Below are positions 33,475 to 42,544 of a DNA stretch of 64,000 nucleotides, in pieces. The stretch is from the NCBI GenBank assembly GCA_020161615.1, contig JAIUPD010000002.1:186001-250000 (forward strand), given 5' to 3'. How positions within the stretch are numbered: the stretch's first letter is position 1; each line of letters begins with the position of its first letter. This DNA is from Pseudomonadota bacterium. GTDB taxonomy: Bacteria; Pseudomonadota; Alphaproteobacteria; Rhodobacterales; Rhodobacteraceae. Below the pieces are notes generated by a model. The model was given only the letters and a program-made list of their open reading frames with translations, was not told where the DNA came from and searched no databases. The translations under genes were made by a program, and so were the position numbers.

Positions 33475-34318
33475 CGGTGCCCTCCGAATAGAGCAGGAAG
33501 CACCCGGCCGCCTGCGGGGCGGGGATCAGCGACCCCTCGGGCGTCTCGACGGGCGTGAACCCCGCCGCCCGGGCGATTGCCGCCGCGCGCCCGGCATCCG
33601 TAACCCGGATCGTCATGCCCTTGATCCCCGGCGCAGCACTGCTGCCGCTGCCGGGCAGCGCCGCCTCCAGCGCCTCGGGCGTCAGCAGGCGCAGGGCGGG
33701 GCCGTGGCGCAGCCGGACGTCGGTGCCGTCCCAGTCCGCGCCCCAGTACGCGACATAATGGCGGGCGGCGGCTTCGGGGTCGGGATCGGTGGCCCAGACC
33801 CGGGCGATGGCCAGCGCGCCGTTCGGATGGGCGGTAAACTCGGGGCGCACGTAAAGTTCGGGCGTTTTGTGCTGGCAGAAGTTCCAATAGACCGGCGCCT
33901 GGCCGATCTCGGGGATGGCGACGCGGAAGCTGGGGGTGATCGTGGTGCCATCGGGCAGATGCCAGTCGCGGGCCAGATCCAGCGCCGGGCCCAGCCGCAG
34001 GCCCTGCCCGCGCAGCCGATCGACCACCGCCGCCGCGTCGGTGACGCTGAGCACGGTCGAGACGGCGCCCGGCGTGACCAGCAGCTGCGGCATGGGCGGC
34101 GGCGCGCGCAGCGGATCCTCCAGCTGCATCAGCTCGACATAATTGCAGATGCCTGCGCCGGTGTCGGTCCGGGGGAAGCAGAGCAGCCGGTTCGACAGCC
34201 CCGGCATGCCGCTTTTCGGCGTGGCGACGAAGCCCAGCCGTTCGAACAGGGCGCCGGCGGCTTCGGAATCGGGGACATGGACCATCACGTGGTCGAGGGC
34301 GAGCATTCGGTCGGTCAT
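33467..34318 (-). CDS. VOC-fold protein (glyoxalase-like domain)
   Basis: Protein of 283 residues with two vicinal-oxygen-chelate half-domains. The N-terminal LDHVMVHVPDSEAAGALFERLGF and central YWNFCQHKTPELYVRPEFTAHPNGA segments match the glyoxalase_3-like family. Such proteins often act on oxidised or CoA-derived catabolites, but no reaction is established. It overlaps the ligase gene by ATGA and dctQ by 8 bp, so it is embedded in the operon. Confidence 0.78.
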   Translation of the reverse strand: MTDRMLALDHVMVHVPDSEAAGALFERLGFVATPKSGMPGLSNRLLCFPRTDTGAGICNYVELMQLEDPLRAPPPMPQLLVTPGAVSTVLSVTDAAAVVDRLRGQGLRLGPALDLARDWHLPDGTTITPSFRVAIPEIGQAPVYWNFCQHKTPELYVRPEFTAHPNGALAIARVWATDPDPEAAARHYVAYWGADWDGTDVRLRHGPALRLLTPEALEAALPGSGSSAAPGIKGMTIRVTDAGRAAAIARAAGFTPVETPEGSLIPAPQAAGCFLLYSEGTDA

Positions 34319-36117
34319 TCTGTGGCTTTCGTCTCTGTCAGAAGGTCGAGGCCCAGGTCGGCCAGCATCCGGGCGGCCTGGGGCGGGAGGGGGGAGAGCG
34401 CGACGGCGATGCGCCCGCCCGCGCGGGTCTCAGCCCGCATCTGATGGCCGGGGTAGAGGGCGCGCAGCACATCGAGCGCCGCGTCCCGGCGCAGCGCCAG
34501 CCTGTCGATCTTGCCCACCGCCGTCAGCGGCAGGCGCTCCAGCACCTTGATCGCCCTGGGCCGCGCGGCCCGTTCGGCGATGGCGGGCAGGGCGCGGGTG
34601 GCCAGATCCTCGGGCGTGGCCCGGGCGCCTGGGACCAGCGCGACGTAGCAGACCGGCAACTCGCCCAGCCTTGCGTCAGGGGCACCGACGGCGGCGGCGG
34701 CCTGCACCTCGGGCAGGGCCATGAAGGCCTCCTCGATGACCGCCGGGTCGATGTTGTGACCGCCGCGCAGGATCAGATCCTTGGCCCGCCCGGTCAGGAA
34801 CAGGTAGCCGTCGGTGTCGATCTGCCCGACGTCGCCGGTGTCGAGCCAGCGGCCCGGTCCCAGATGCGGCGCTTCGCAAAGCCCGTCGCCCGGCGGGTCC
34901 AGATATCCCGCGAACAGCCCCGGCGATTGTGCCAGCACCAGGCCGGGCTCGCCCGGCGCGGCGGCGCGGGTCGGGTCGCTCAGCGACTGGACGCCCAGCC
35001 GGCACCAGGGCAGCGCCAGACCGACCGAGCCGGGGCGGCTTTCGCCGCCGGGCGGGGTGAAGGTCAGCACGAGCGAGGCTTCGGTCAGGCCCCAGGCCTC
35101 CTTGATCGGCAGGCCGGTGACCTCGGTGAAACGGCGATGCGCGGCAGCGGGCAGCGGCGCGGCCGACGAGACCCAGTGCCTGAGCCGGGGCGGCGCGGGG
35201 GCGGTGAAGCCCTCGAGCGCGGCCATGGCGATGGTCGGCGGGGCAAAGAGGATATCGGCCCCCTCCCGCGCCGCGATCTGCCAGAGCGCGGCGACCACCG
35301 CCGGGTCGCGATAGCCCATGCGCCCCAGCTGCACGACGCTGGCCCCGGCCCAGAGCGGCGCCAGCCCGCCAAAGATCAGCCCGCCGACGTGGAACAGCGG
35401 CATGCCGCAGGGGATCGTGCTGCCTTCGCGGATGCCGCCGCCAAAGGCGGTGAGGAAGGCCATATAGGCCAGGTTCGCATGGGTCAGGCGGGCGATCTTC
35501 GGCAGGCCGGTGGTGCCGCCGGTGTGGAAACAGGCGGCGATGTCGTCGGGCCGGGGCAGCGGCGCCGCGGGCGCATCCGCGTGGGCGGCCAGCCAATCCT
35601 CGACCCTTTCCGCCTGCCCTTCGGGCTCGCCGCAGATCAGGATCGTCAGGTCGGGCAGCGCCGCCCGGATCGCGGGCAGCTTCTCCCACACGCCCTGGGC
35701 GCCTGAAGGCCCCTCCGCCAGCAGGAAACGCGTGCCGGTGCGGCTCAGCATATGGATGATCGCACCGGCTTCCAGGAAGGGATTGACCGGCAGGCAGGCG
35801 CCCGCTGCCATGGCCCCCAGCAGCAGCGGCAGGGTCAGCGGCATCCCCGGCAGCAGGCTGGCGACAATGGGGCGCGGGGTTTCGGCGGCAAAGGCCGCGG
35901 CGATCCGTTCGGTGCGTGCCGCAACTTCCGCAAAGCTCTGGTCCACCGGCGCAGCCTCCGGCGTCGCAAGGAAACGGTGCGCGCGTTGCCCGCCATAACG
36001 CTGCGCCGCGCCGCTCACCAGCTCGGCGATGGTGCGCCCGTGCAGCCAGTCGCCCAGCGGGCGCGCCTCGATGGCACGCACCGCCGCGGGGCCGTCGAAC
36101 AGGGGCAGATCGCTCAT
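34315..36117 (-). CDS. acyl-CoA ligase (AMP-binding, FadD-like)
   Basis: ANL-superfamily ligase of 600 residues. The P-loop HTGGTTGLPK (198-207), an EAWGLTEAS core, the DTGDVG hinge region and a C-terminal VGKIDRLALRRD with the catalytic Lys are all visible. It activates a carboxylate as acyl-AMP and then acyl-CoA. The substrate is unknown; the operon suggests the acid brought in by the linked TRAP system. It overlaps the genes on both sides by four bases. Confidence 0.88.
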   Translation of the reverse strand: MSDLPLFDGPAAVRAIEARPLGDWLHGRTIAELVSGAAQRYGGQRAHRFLATPEAAPVDQSFAEVAARTERIAAAFAAETPRPIVASLLPGMPLTLPLLLGAMAAGACLPVNPFLEAGAIIHMLSRTGTRFLLAEGPSGAQGVWEKLPAIRAALPDLTILICGEPEGQAERVEDWLAAHADAPAAPLPRPDDIAACFHTGGTTGLPKIARLTHANLAYMAFLTAFGGGIREGSTIPCGMPLFHVGGLIFGGLAPLWAGASVVQLGRMGYRDPAVVAALWQIAAREGADILFAPPTIAMAALEGFTAPAPPRLRHWVSSAAPLPAAAHRRFTEVTGLPIKEAWGLTEASLVLTFTPPGGESRPGSVGLALPWCRLGVQSLSDPTRAAAPGEPGLVLAQSPGLFAGYLDPPGDGLCEAPHLGPGRWLDTGDVGQIDTDGYLFLTGRAKDLILRGGHNIDPAVIEEAFMALPEVQAAAAVGAPDARLGELPVCYVALVPGARATPEDLATRALPAIAERAARPRAIKVLERLPLTAVGKIDRLALRRDAALDVLRALYPGHQMRAETRAGGRIAVALSPLPPQAARMLADLGLDLLTETKATE

Positions 36118-37142
36118 GCAGCGCCCCTGAGACTGTCCGGCACGACGATGATCTTGCCGAAGACCTTGCGGTCCCGCAGCATTGCCACGCCCTCGGCCGC
36201 GCGGCTCAGGGGCAGGGTCAGGTCGATCACCGGATCGAGCCGCCCCTCGGCCACCAGCGCCAGACAGGCGGCGATATCCTCGGTGGTGAATCCGGTCGAG
36301 CCGCGCACATCCATCTCGGCGGTGAAGATGAAGCGCAGGTCGGTCTTGGGGTCATAGCCCGCGGTCGCGCCGCAGGTCAGAAGCCGCCCGCCGCGCTTCA
36401 CCGCCCTGAGCGAGGGCGCCCAGGTCTCGCCGCCGGTGAAATTCACCACGACGTCGAAGCCGCCGCCCCGGAAGAGCGAGCCGGTGGTGCGGCGCGAATA
36501 GGCGTCGACCGGCTCTTGCGCGTAATCATAGCCGTGGTCCGCCCCCAGCGCGATCAGCCGCTCGCATTTGGCGGCCGATCCGGCACCCGCTGTAACCGTC
36601 AGGCCAAAGAGCTTGGCCAGCAGCACGCAGGCCGTCCCCACCCCGCCGCTGGCGCCGAGGATCAGGATCGACTCGCCCGCCGCGATCCGCCCGCGCGTCA
36701 CCAGCATGCGGTAAGCGGTGCCATAGGCCACCGGAAGGGCGGCCGCCTGCGCATCCGTCACCTGGTCGGGGATCGGGATCAGCTGGCTGACCCTTGCCAC
36801 GACATATTCGGCCAGCGCCCCGGGCCGCGTTTCGCCCAGCATCTTTAAATGGCCCGAACGGTCGTCGATATGGGCGGGATTGACCAGCACCCGCTGCCCG
36901 GGCGCGAAGCCCTGCGCCTCGCCGTTGATCTCAACGATCTCGGCCGCGCAATCGCCGCCGGTGACCATCGGGAAGGGCACCTTGATCCCCGGCATCCCGC
37001 GCAGGGTGAAGACGTCGAGGTAATTCAGCGCCGCCGCACGGACCTTGAGCAGCGCCCAACCGGGCGGGGGCGCGGGGCGCTCCATCTCGCCGTGGATCAG
37101 CGCGTCGGCATCGCCATGCGCGGTGAAATAAAGGGCCTTCAT
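36114..37142 (-). CDS. zinc-free MDR oxidoreductase (quinone oxidoreductase / acyl-CoA reductase-like)
   Basis: Medium-chain reductase of 342 residues. The nucleotide site is LILGASGGVGTACVLLAKLFG (about 173-193). The catalytic-zinc cysteine of alcohol dehydrogenases is absent (ALNYLDVFTLRG), as are the structural cysteines, so it belongs with NADPH quinone oxidoreductases and enoyl or acryloyl-CoA reductases. Next to an acyl-CoA ligase, reduction of an enoyl-CoA is plausible. It overlaps both neighbours by four bases. Confidence 0.85.
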   Translation of the reverse strand: MKALYFTAHGDADALIHGEMERPAPPPGWALLKVRAAALNYLDVFTLRGMPGIKVPFPMVTGGDCAAEIVEINGEAQGFAPGQRVLVNPAHIDDRSGHLKMLGETRPGALAEYVVARVSQLIPIPDQVTDAQAAALPVAYGTAYRMLVTRGRIAAGESILILGASGGVGTACVLLAKLFGLTVTAGAGSAAKCERLIALGADHGYDYAQEPVDAYSRRTTGSLFRGGGFDVVVNFTGGETWAPSLRAVKRGGRLLTCGATAGYDPKTDLRFIFTAEMDVRGSTGFTTEDIAACLALVAEGRLDPVIDLTLPLSRAAEGVAMLRDRKVFGKIIVVPDSLRGAA

Positions 37143-37849
37143 CGTGTCGTCTCCGTCAGGGATAGCGCCAGATCGAGGTGGGATTCGACCCCATCGATCA
37201 GGGGGATCGGGGAAGAGGGCCGCGGCAGCAGCAGCGGCAGTTCGGTACAGGCGAGGGCGGCGGCATCCGCCCCGGCTTTGGCCAGCGCCGCGACCGCCCG
37301 GTCGAGCGCCGCCCCTGCCTCAGGGGTCGCGCCCCTGAGCGTCAGGTCTTCGGCAATGGCGCGGTCGAGCGCTTCGGCTTCCTCGGCCGGCGGGGCGAGG
37401 ACCTCGATCCCCGCGCGCCGCAGGCTGGCGGCGATATGGCCCGCCCCGGTCATCCGCGCCGTGCCCAGGAGGCCGACGCGCCGCAAGCCCCCCGCGCGGC
37501 AGGTCCGGGCCAACGCCTCGCCCGCATCGACAAAGGGCACCGCCAGCACCGTCCGCAGCCTGTCGGCGGCGAAATGGGCGGTGAAGGCGGCCAGCATCAC
37601 CGACCCGGCCCCCGCCCGTTCCAGGCCCTGCGCCGCCTCGGCGATCACCGCGCTGGCGGCGTCGGTGCCCTCGGCCTCGACCCGCGCCAGCAGCGGACCG
37701 AAGGACAAGGACGCAATCAGGCATGCGGCGTTCATGTGAACTCCGTTCCGGGCTTCGCTGAGCTGGTTGAGAAGGCGGTAGTAATGGGCGGTCGAGTGCC
37801 AACTCATCCCGCCCACGATGCCGAGGGGCCGGGCAACCCCGCCCGTCAC
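37139..37849 (-). CDS. Asp/Glu racemase-fold protein with one catalytic Cys
   Basis: Protein of 236 residues of the Asp/Glu/hydantoin racemase superfamily (LGIVGGMSWHSTAHYYRLLN start). The GTG start at 37849 overlaps the dctP stop as GTGA; it is chosen because the fold's first strand lies before the first ATG. The second catalytic cysteine is present (C201, ACTELP), but the first position is Ala (A87 in MLAAFTAHF). Two-base racemisation is therefore unlikely in the usual way. Single-Cys members include arylmalonate decarboxylase, so a decarboxylase or isomerase is possible. Confidence 0.82.
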   Translation of the reverse strand: MTGGVARPLGIVGGMSWHSTAHYYRLLNQLSEARNGVHMNAACLIASLSFGPLLARVEAEGTDAASAVIAEAAQGLERAGAGSVMLAAFTAHFAADRLRTVLAVPFVDAGEALARTCRAGGLRRVGLLGTARMTGAGHIAASLRRAGIEVLAPPAEEAEALDRAIAEDLTLRGATPEAGAALDRAVAALAKAGADAAALACTELPLLLPRPSSPIPLIDGVESHLDLALSLTETTR

Positions 37850-39000
37850 AGGTCGATACGGTCGAAGATACGTTCGTTGGCGATGCGGATGAACGCCTCG
37901 CGGTCGCCGGCGAATTGCGGCAGCAAGTCTTCGTGCCAGACGCGGAAAGTCTCGATGATCCGGTCGATCAGCGCCTCGCTGTCCGCGATGCCGCGCGCCG
38001 CCGCCAACTCGCGCAGCGCCGCCGCCTCTCCGGCCGAGAAGGCGCGCCAGGCCTCGGCCAGCGCGGCGTCGCCGGGAACGAAGGCGATCCTGTCGGCCAG
38101 CGCGGCGCGGGTCTCCACGTCGGGCGTGATATAGGCGTTGCTGACGTAATCCCACAGCGTCGGCGCCATCAGCCCCCGGATCGCCGCGCGGTCCTCGGCG
38201 GCCACCGATGCCCAGCTGTCGGCATTGAAGGCCAGCGGCACGGCCCCGGCGATGATCCCCTGCGGCATCTCGATCACGCCCCTGATCGTATCCTCCAGCC
38301 CGTAGCTGCGGATCCACGAGGTGCCAATGACCGCGCAATCGGCCATGCCCAGTTGCAACGCCGACAGCAGGTCCGAGATCGCGGTCTGCACGGGCACCAT
38401 GCCGAGGGCCGTGGCCCAGCGCATCTCGGGCCGGCCGATGGTGGCGACGCGCAGCCCGGCCAGATCTTCGGCGGTGGCGACGGGCTGGGTGCATTGCATG
38501 GTCAAGGGCGCCGCCGATTGCAGCAGCGCGGGCACCACGCCCAGCGCTGCGAAATCTTCACGGCAGGCGGGGCAGTCGATGAAATAGGCCTCGTTCAGGG
38601 CGCCCATCGTCGCGTAGGGATCGGTGCCCAGCCCGGTCAGTTCCGACATCAGCGCCGCCGCCGGCAGTTCGGCCGGGTGGAATTGGGTGATCAGGAAGCC
38701 GCTGTCCACCACGCCGTCGGCGATCGCCTCCAGCGCGCCGGGGATCGAGACCAGTTGCCCGCCCAGGATCGGGGTGAACGAGACCCGCCCCGCGGTCGCG
38801 GCGGTGATCGCGTCCAGAAGCGGCAGCACGCCCTCGCGGTTCGCGGCCGAGCGTTCGGGCACGCCGGAACCGAAGGTCAACTCTTGCGCCGGGGCGCTGC
38901 CCGCGGACAGCGCGCCCGCCAGAACCAGCGACAGCGGCAGGGCCGCGCTGCCCGCCCGCCTGCGGTGCTTGCCTGCCTTGGTAATGGAATTCCCGGTCAT
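37846..39000 (-). CDS. dctP: TRAP transporter substrate-binding protein (DctP), second system
   Basis: DctP-family protein of 384 residues, longer than usual (about 330). The start at 39000 has GGAGG 6 bp upstream. A long signal peptide ends near APAQ (about 38). Landmarks are LTFGSGVPERS, FTPILGGQLVSIPGALEAIADG and LRVATIGRPEMRWATALGMVPV, where the Arg of LRVATIG should bind a carboxylate. It heads the operon, just downstream of the GTCAA-N5-TTGAC operator. Confidence 0.9.
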   Translation of the reverse strand: MTGNSITKAGKHRRRAGSAALPLSLVLAGALSAGSAPAQELTFGSGVPERSAANREGVLPLLDAITAATAGRVSFTPILGGQLVSIPGALEAIADGVVDSGFLITQFHPAELPAAALMSELTGLGTDPYATMGALNEAYFIDCPACREDFAALGVVPALLQSAAPLTMQCTQPVATAEDLAGLRVATIGRPEMRWATALGMVPVQTAISDLLSALQLGMADCAVIGTSWIRSYGLEDTIRGVIEMPQGIIAGAVPLAFNADSWASVAAEDRAAIRGLMAPTLWDYVSNAYITPDVETRAALADRIAFVPGDAALAEAWRAFSAGEAAALRELAAARGIADSEALIDRIIETFRVWHEDLLPQFAGDREAFIRIANERIFDRIDL

Positions 39001-39067
39001 GACATCCTCCTGTTCCCGGCGCTTTCTGCGCCTTGATGGGGGGACTGTGGCGGAGTTCCGGCAATCC

Positions 39068-39082
39068 GTCAACTATATTGAC
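39068..39082. promoter_or_regulatory. putative MarR operator upstream of dctP
   Basis: GTCAA-CTATA-TTGAC is a perfect 5-bp dyad with a 5-bp spacer, 67 bp before the dctP start codon. The core matches the palindrome at 40797-40817, including the CTNTA spacer. Confidence 0.7.
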
Positions 39083-39086
39083 AACA

Positions 39087-39617
39087 TCAGGCGCGACGAC
39101 GCCTCCAGCCGCCCGATTGTTCGGCGGGACGGTCCGTCTTGCGCAGGGCGCGGGCAAGAAGATCCCGCAGAATCTCGCGTTCTCCCGCGGAAAGGCCGGT
39201 GAAATAATCCTCCTCGGCCCGTTTCAGCGCGCCCAGACCCACGGCCAGCAGCTTGCGCCCTTCCGCCGTGGCGTGGACCAGCTTCATCCCCGTCCCCTCG
39301 ACCGGCCGCCATTCGACAAAGCCCTGTGATTCGAAATAGGCGACCAGCTTGCTCATCGCCTGTTTCGAGATCCCGGCGCGTTCCGACATCGCGGTCAGGC
39401 TTTCGCCCTCGACCTGCATCGTGCGCAGCACATGGGTATGGGCGGCGGACATGCCGGGATAGCCGGCCTCGTGCAGATAGCTCAGCGCCAGCCGGTCGAA
39501 GCCCACATGCACCTCGTCGAGCAGACGCCCGAGGTTGCGCAGGCGCAGCTCGGCCAGCGTCGCATCGTCCCAGCTTTCGGGCTCGTCCTGCGCGGGAAGG
39601 GAGGCAGGGTCACTCAT
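39087..39617 (-). CDS. MarR-family regulator
   Basis: Winged-helix MarR protein of 176 residues. Recognition region SERAGISKQAMSKLVAYFESQGFV (about 79-102) and wing PVEGTGMKLVHATAEG are clear. An N-terminal 25-residue Asp/Glu-rich extension precedes the fold. It is encoded after the M20 gene with an ATGA overlap and before the dctP operon. Palindromes at 40797 and 39068 flank the pair, so it probably represses both units and responds to an aromatic or acid substrate. Confidence 0.87.
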   Translation of the reverse strand: MSDPASLPAQDEPESWDDATLAELRLRNLGRLLDEVHVGFDRLALSYLHEAGYPGMSAAHTHVLRTMQVEGESLTAMSERAGISKQAMSKLVAYFESQGFVEWRPVEGTGMKLVHATAEGRKLLAVGLGALKRAEEDYFTGLSAGEREILRDLLARALRKTDRPAEQSGGWRRRRA

Positions 39618-40786
39618 GGTCTTTCCTTCGCCATGTCTGGGGCTGTCTCGGGCGCCAGAAGGGCGTCAAAGACCCCGAGCGCCAGCGGAATCAGCCGGTC
39701 GTTGAAATCGTATCCCGGATTGTGGACCATTTCACGGTGCTCGCCGTCCTGCTGGCCAAGCAGGACATAGGCGCCGGGGCAGGCGTCCAGCATATAGGCG
39801 AAATCCTCGGCCGCGAGGAGCGGCGGGAAATCGTCGCGCAGCGCCTGCGGACCCAGCGCTTTCTGCACGGCGCTGCGCAATTGCTCTGCCGCCGCCGGGT
39901 CGTTGACCAGAACCGGGAAGCCATGGTGCACCGCGACCTCGCAGGCCACGTTGCGCGCCGCCGCGATTCCCGCGCAGACGCGCCGCAGCCCGGCCTCGAG
40001 GCTGACCCGCGCCTCGCGGTCCAGCGTGCGGATCGTGCCCGAGATCCAGCTCTCGGCCGGGATCACGTTTTCGGTCGTGCCGGCATGGATCTGCGTGACG
40101 CTGAGGGCGGCGGCGACATGCGGCCCGACCTCGCGCGCGATGAGGCCCTGCAGCGAGACCGTCGCTTCGGCCGCCGCCAGCACCGGATCGCGCGACAGAT
40201 GCGGCATCGCGGCATGGCCGCCGATGCCCCGGAACTGCACGCGGAAATCGTCCTGCGAGGCCATCGAGGGCCCGCCCCGCACAGCCGCCGTGCCCAGGGG
40301 CAGCAGCGGCATGTTGTGGAAACCATAAACCCGCTCGCAGGGGAAGCGGTCGAAAAGCCCCTCCTCGACCATCACCCGGCCGCCGCCCAGCCCTTCTTCG
40401 GCCGGTTGGAAGATCAGCACGATGCGTCCGGCGAAACGGCGGTTGCGGACCAGATGCGCGGCCAGCGCCAGCAGGATCGTCGTATGCCCGTCATGCCCGC
40501 AGCCGTGGAACACCCCCGCCGTGGCCGAGGCCCAGGGGCGCCCGCTGGCCTCGGTCATCGGCAGGGCGTCCATATCGGCGCGAAGACCGGTCACCGGCCC
40601 CGGCCCGTTATCGAGCACGCCCACCACGCCGGTCCCGGCCAGCCCGGTCGTGACCGCCCAGCCCAGGGCCGCCAGCCGCTCGGCGACGATGGTCGCGGTG
40701 CGCTTTTCGGCGAAACCGAGTTCGGGATGGGCGTGCAGGTCGCGGCGCAGGGTCTGGAACGCGGCCAGATCGGAAGCGGAGAGCAT
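39614..40786 (-). CDS. M20D metallopeptidase (hippurate hydrolase/amidohydrolase type)
   Basis: M20 dipeptidase-family enzyme of 390 residues. The di-metal site is visible: GCGHDGHTT with C96, H98 and D99, and the QPAEEGLGGGRVMVEEGLF block with E130/E131. The dimerisation lid lies at about 180-290. These enzymes hydrolyse N-acyl amino acids such as hippurate or indoleacetyl-amino acids. Its co-transcription with the MarR regulator of an acyl-CoA ligase operon suggests it releases the acid that the ligase then activates. Confidence 0.88.
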   Translation of the reverse strand: MLSASDLAAFQTLRRDLHAHPELGFAEKRTATIVAERLAALGWAVTTGLAGTGVVGVLDNGPGPVTGLRADMDALPMTEASGRPWASATAGVFHGCGHDGHTTILLALAAHLVRNRRFAGRIVLIFQPAEEGLGGGRVMVEEGLFDRFPCERVYGFHNMPLLPLGTAAVRGGPSMASQDDFRVQFRGIGGHAAMPHLSRDPVLAAAEATVSLQGLIAREVGPHVAAALSVTQIHAGTTENVIPAESWISGTIRTLDREARVSLEAGLRRVCAGIAAARNVACEVAVHHGFPVLVNDPAAAEQLRSAVQKALGPQALRDDFPPLLAAEDFAYMLDACPGAYVLLGQQDGEHREMVHNPGYDFNDRLIPLALGVFDALLAPETAPDMAKERP

Positions 40787-40796
40787 GGCGGGATCC

Positions 40797-40817
40797 TATG
40801 TCAACTTTATTGACATA
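40797..40817. promoter_or_regulatory. putative MarR operator upstream of the M20-marR unit
   Basis: Perfect 8-bp arms TATGTCAA (40797-40804) and TTGACATA (40810-40817) with spacer CTTTA, starting 11 bp before the M20 start codon. It would block transcription or early elongation of the M20-marR pair. Confidence 0.75.
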
Positions 40818-40877
40818 GGCCTAGCCGCGTGCCCGGGCGAGGTCAACTGCATGCTTCGCCCCCGCGATTCGTCCCCC

Positions 40878-42536
40878 CTACAGATCCGTGAGGCTCCCCA
40901 GATGCGCCTCGGCGGCGAAGCCGATGGTTTCCGACAGTGTCGGATGGGGATGGATCGTCAGGGCGATGTCATGGGCATCGGCCCGCATCTCGATGGCCAG
41001 CGCGATCTCGGCGATCAGGTCGCCCGCATTGGGGCCGGTGATGGCGCCGCCCAGCACCCGGCCGCTTTCGGGATCGAAAAGCAGCTTGGTCAGCCCCTCG
41101 CCGCGCCCCATCGACAGCGCCCGGCCGGACGCCATCCACGGGAAACTCGCCTTGCCGACCTTGATACCGTCCTGTTTCGCCTGTGCCTCGGTCAGGCCGA
41201 CCCAGGCGATTTCGGGATCGGTATAGGCGACCGAGGGGATGCAGGCGGGTTCGAAGGCGACCTTCTCGCCACAGGCCACCTCGGCCGCGACCTTGGCCTC
41301 ATGCGTGGCCTTGTGGGCGAGCATCGGCTGGCCCACGACATCGCCGATGGCGAAGATATGCGGCTGGCTGGTGCGCATCTGCGCATCAACCGACAGGAAG
41401 CCCTGGGCCGAGACGGTGATGCCCGCGGCCTCTGCCCCGATCCGGTCGCCATTGGGTCGGCGTCCCACGGCCACCAGGATCCGGTCATAGCTTTCGGTGA
41501 AATCGCCCTTGGCCGAGGCGAAACTCACCGCCAGCCGTTCGCCCGCGCCGACTGCCGTCACCTTGGTATCGGTATGGATCACGATCCCCTTCTCGCGCAG
41601 CCGCTTGGTCAGGGGCGCCACGATATCCTTGTCGGCGCCCGGGATGATCTGGCCGGTGGCCTCGACAACCTCGATCCGGGTTCCCAGCGCGTGATAGACC
41701 TGCGCCATCTCCAGCCCGATGATGCCGCCGCCGATCACCAGCATCCGCGCTGGCACCTCGGCCAGTGCCAGCGCGCCGGTGCTGTCGATAATCCGCGGAT
41801 CGTCCGGCAGGAAGGGCAGGCGGACGGGTTCCGACCCCACGGCGATGATCGCCTGATCGAAGCCCAGGCTCTGCGTCCCGGCTTCGGTCTCGACGCTCAG
41901 CCGGTTCGGCCCAGTGAAGCGTGCGGTGCCCCGGATGACCCGCACCTTGCGCCGCTTGGCCAGCCCTTCGAGCCCCGAGGTCAGCCGCCCGACCACCCCG
42001 TCCTTGAAAGCGCGGATCTTGCCAAGGTCGATCTCGGGCGGGGCGAAGCCCAGCCCGTGCGCGCGCGCGGCTTCGGCTTCGTCCAGCACCCTGGCGATAT
42101 GCAGCAGCGACTTTGACGGGATGCAGCCGACGTTCAGGCAGACCCCACCCAGGGTGGCGCGCGGGTCGATCAGCGTCACCTCCCGCCCCAGATCGGCGGC
42201 GCGGAAGGCGGCGGTATACCCGCCCGGCCCCGCGCCGATCACCACCAGCCCTGCGTGATCCCCGGCAGGCGCTGGCACGGCGGGCGCGGGGCTGACCCCT
42301 GCCTCTGCCTCGATCCGCAGGATCAGGTCGCCGGCGCTGATCCGGCCCCCCAGCGTCACCAGCACCTCGCGCACGATGCCGGATGCGGGGCTGGGCACAT
42401 CGAGCGTCGCCTTGTCGCTTTCCAGCACCAGGATCGAGTCGTTCTCGGCGATGCGATCGCCGGGCGCGACCAGGATCTCGACCACCGGCACATCGGTGAA
42501 ATCGCCGATGGCGGGCAGGGTGATGTCCTTGATCAT
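40878..42536 (-). CDS. lpdA: dihydrolipoyl dehydrogenase with N-terminal lipoyl domain (PDH E3)
   Basis: E3 flavoprotein of 552 residues. An N-terminal lipoyl domain (1-80, lipoyl-lysine K42 in ESDKATLDVP) precedes the dehydrogenase. The FAD site is VVIGAGPGGYTAA (98-110), redox cysteines are C133 and C138 (GGVCLNVGCIPSKSLL), and the C-terminal HPHPTLSE holds the active-site His. It reoxidises dihydrolipoamide with NAD. It is last of the aceE-aceF-lpdA unit, with an 8-bp gap to aceF. Confidence 0.95.
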   Translation of the reverse strand: MIKDITLPAIGDFTDVPVVEILVAPGDRIAENDSILVLESDKATLDVPSPASGIVREVLVTLGGRISAGDLILRIEAEAGVSPAPAVPAPAGDHAGLVVIGAGPGGYTAAFRAADLGREVTLIDPRATLGGVCLNVGCIPSKSLLHIARVLDEAEAARAHGLGFAPPEIDLGKIRAFKDGVVGRLTSGLEGLAKRRKVRVIRGTARFTGPNRLSVETEAGTQSLGFDQAIIAVGSEPVRLPFLPDDPRIIDSTGALALAEVPARMLVIGGGIIGLEMAQVYHALGTRIEVVEATGQIIPGADKDIVAPLTKRLREKGIVIHTDTKVTAVGAGERLAVSFASAKGDFTESYDRILVAVGRRPNGDRIGAEAAGITVSAQGFLSVDAQMRTSQPHIFAIGDVVGQPMLAHKATHEAKVAAEVACGEKVAFEPACIPSVAYTDPEIAWVGLTEAQAKQDGIKVGKASFPWMASGRALSMGRGEGLTKLLFDPESGRVLGGAITGPNAGDLIAEIALAIEMRADAHDIALTIHPHPTLSETIGFAAEAHLGSLTDL

Positions 42537-42544
42537 GGCGGTCC

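Noticed and set aside
37139-37849. Ordinary aspartate/glutamate racemase
   Set aside because: The first catalytic Cys/Thr position is Ala, which does not support the two-base mechanism.
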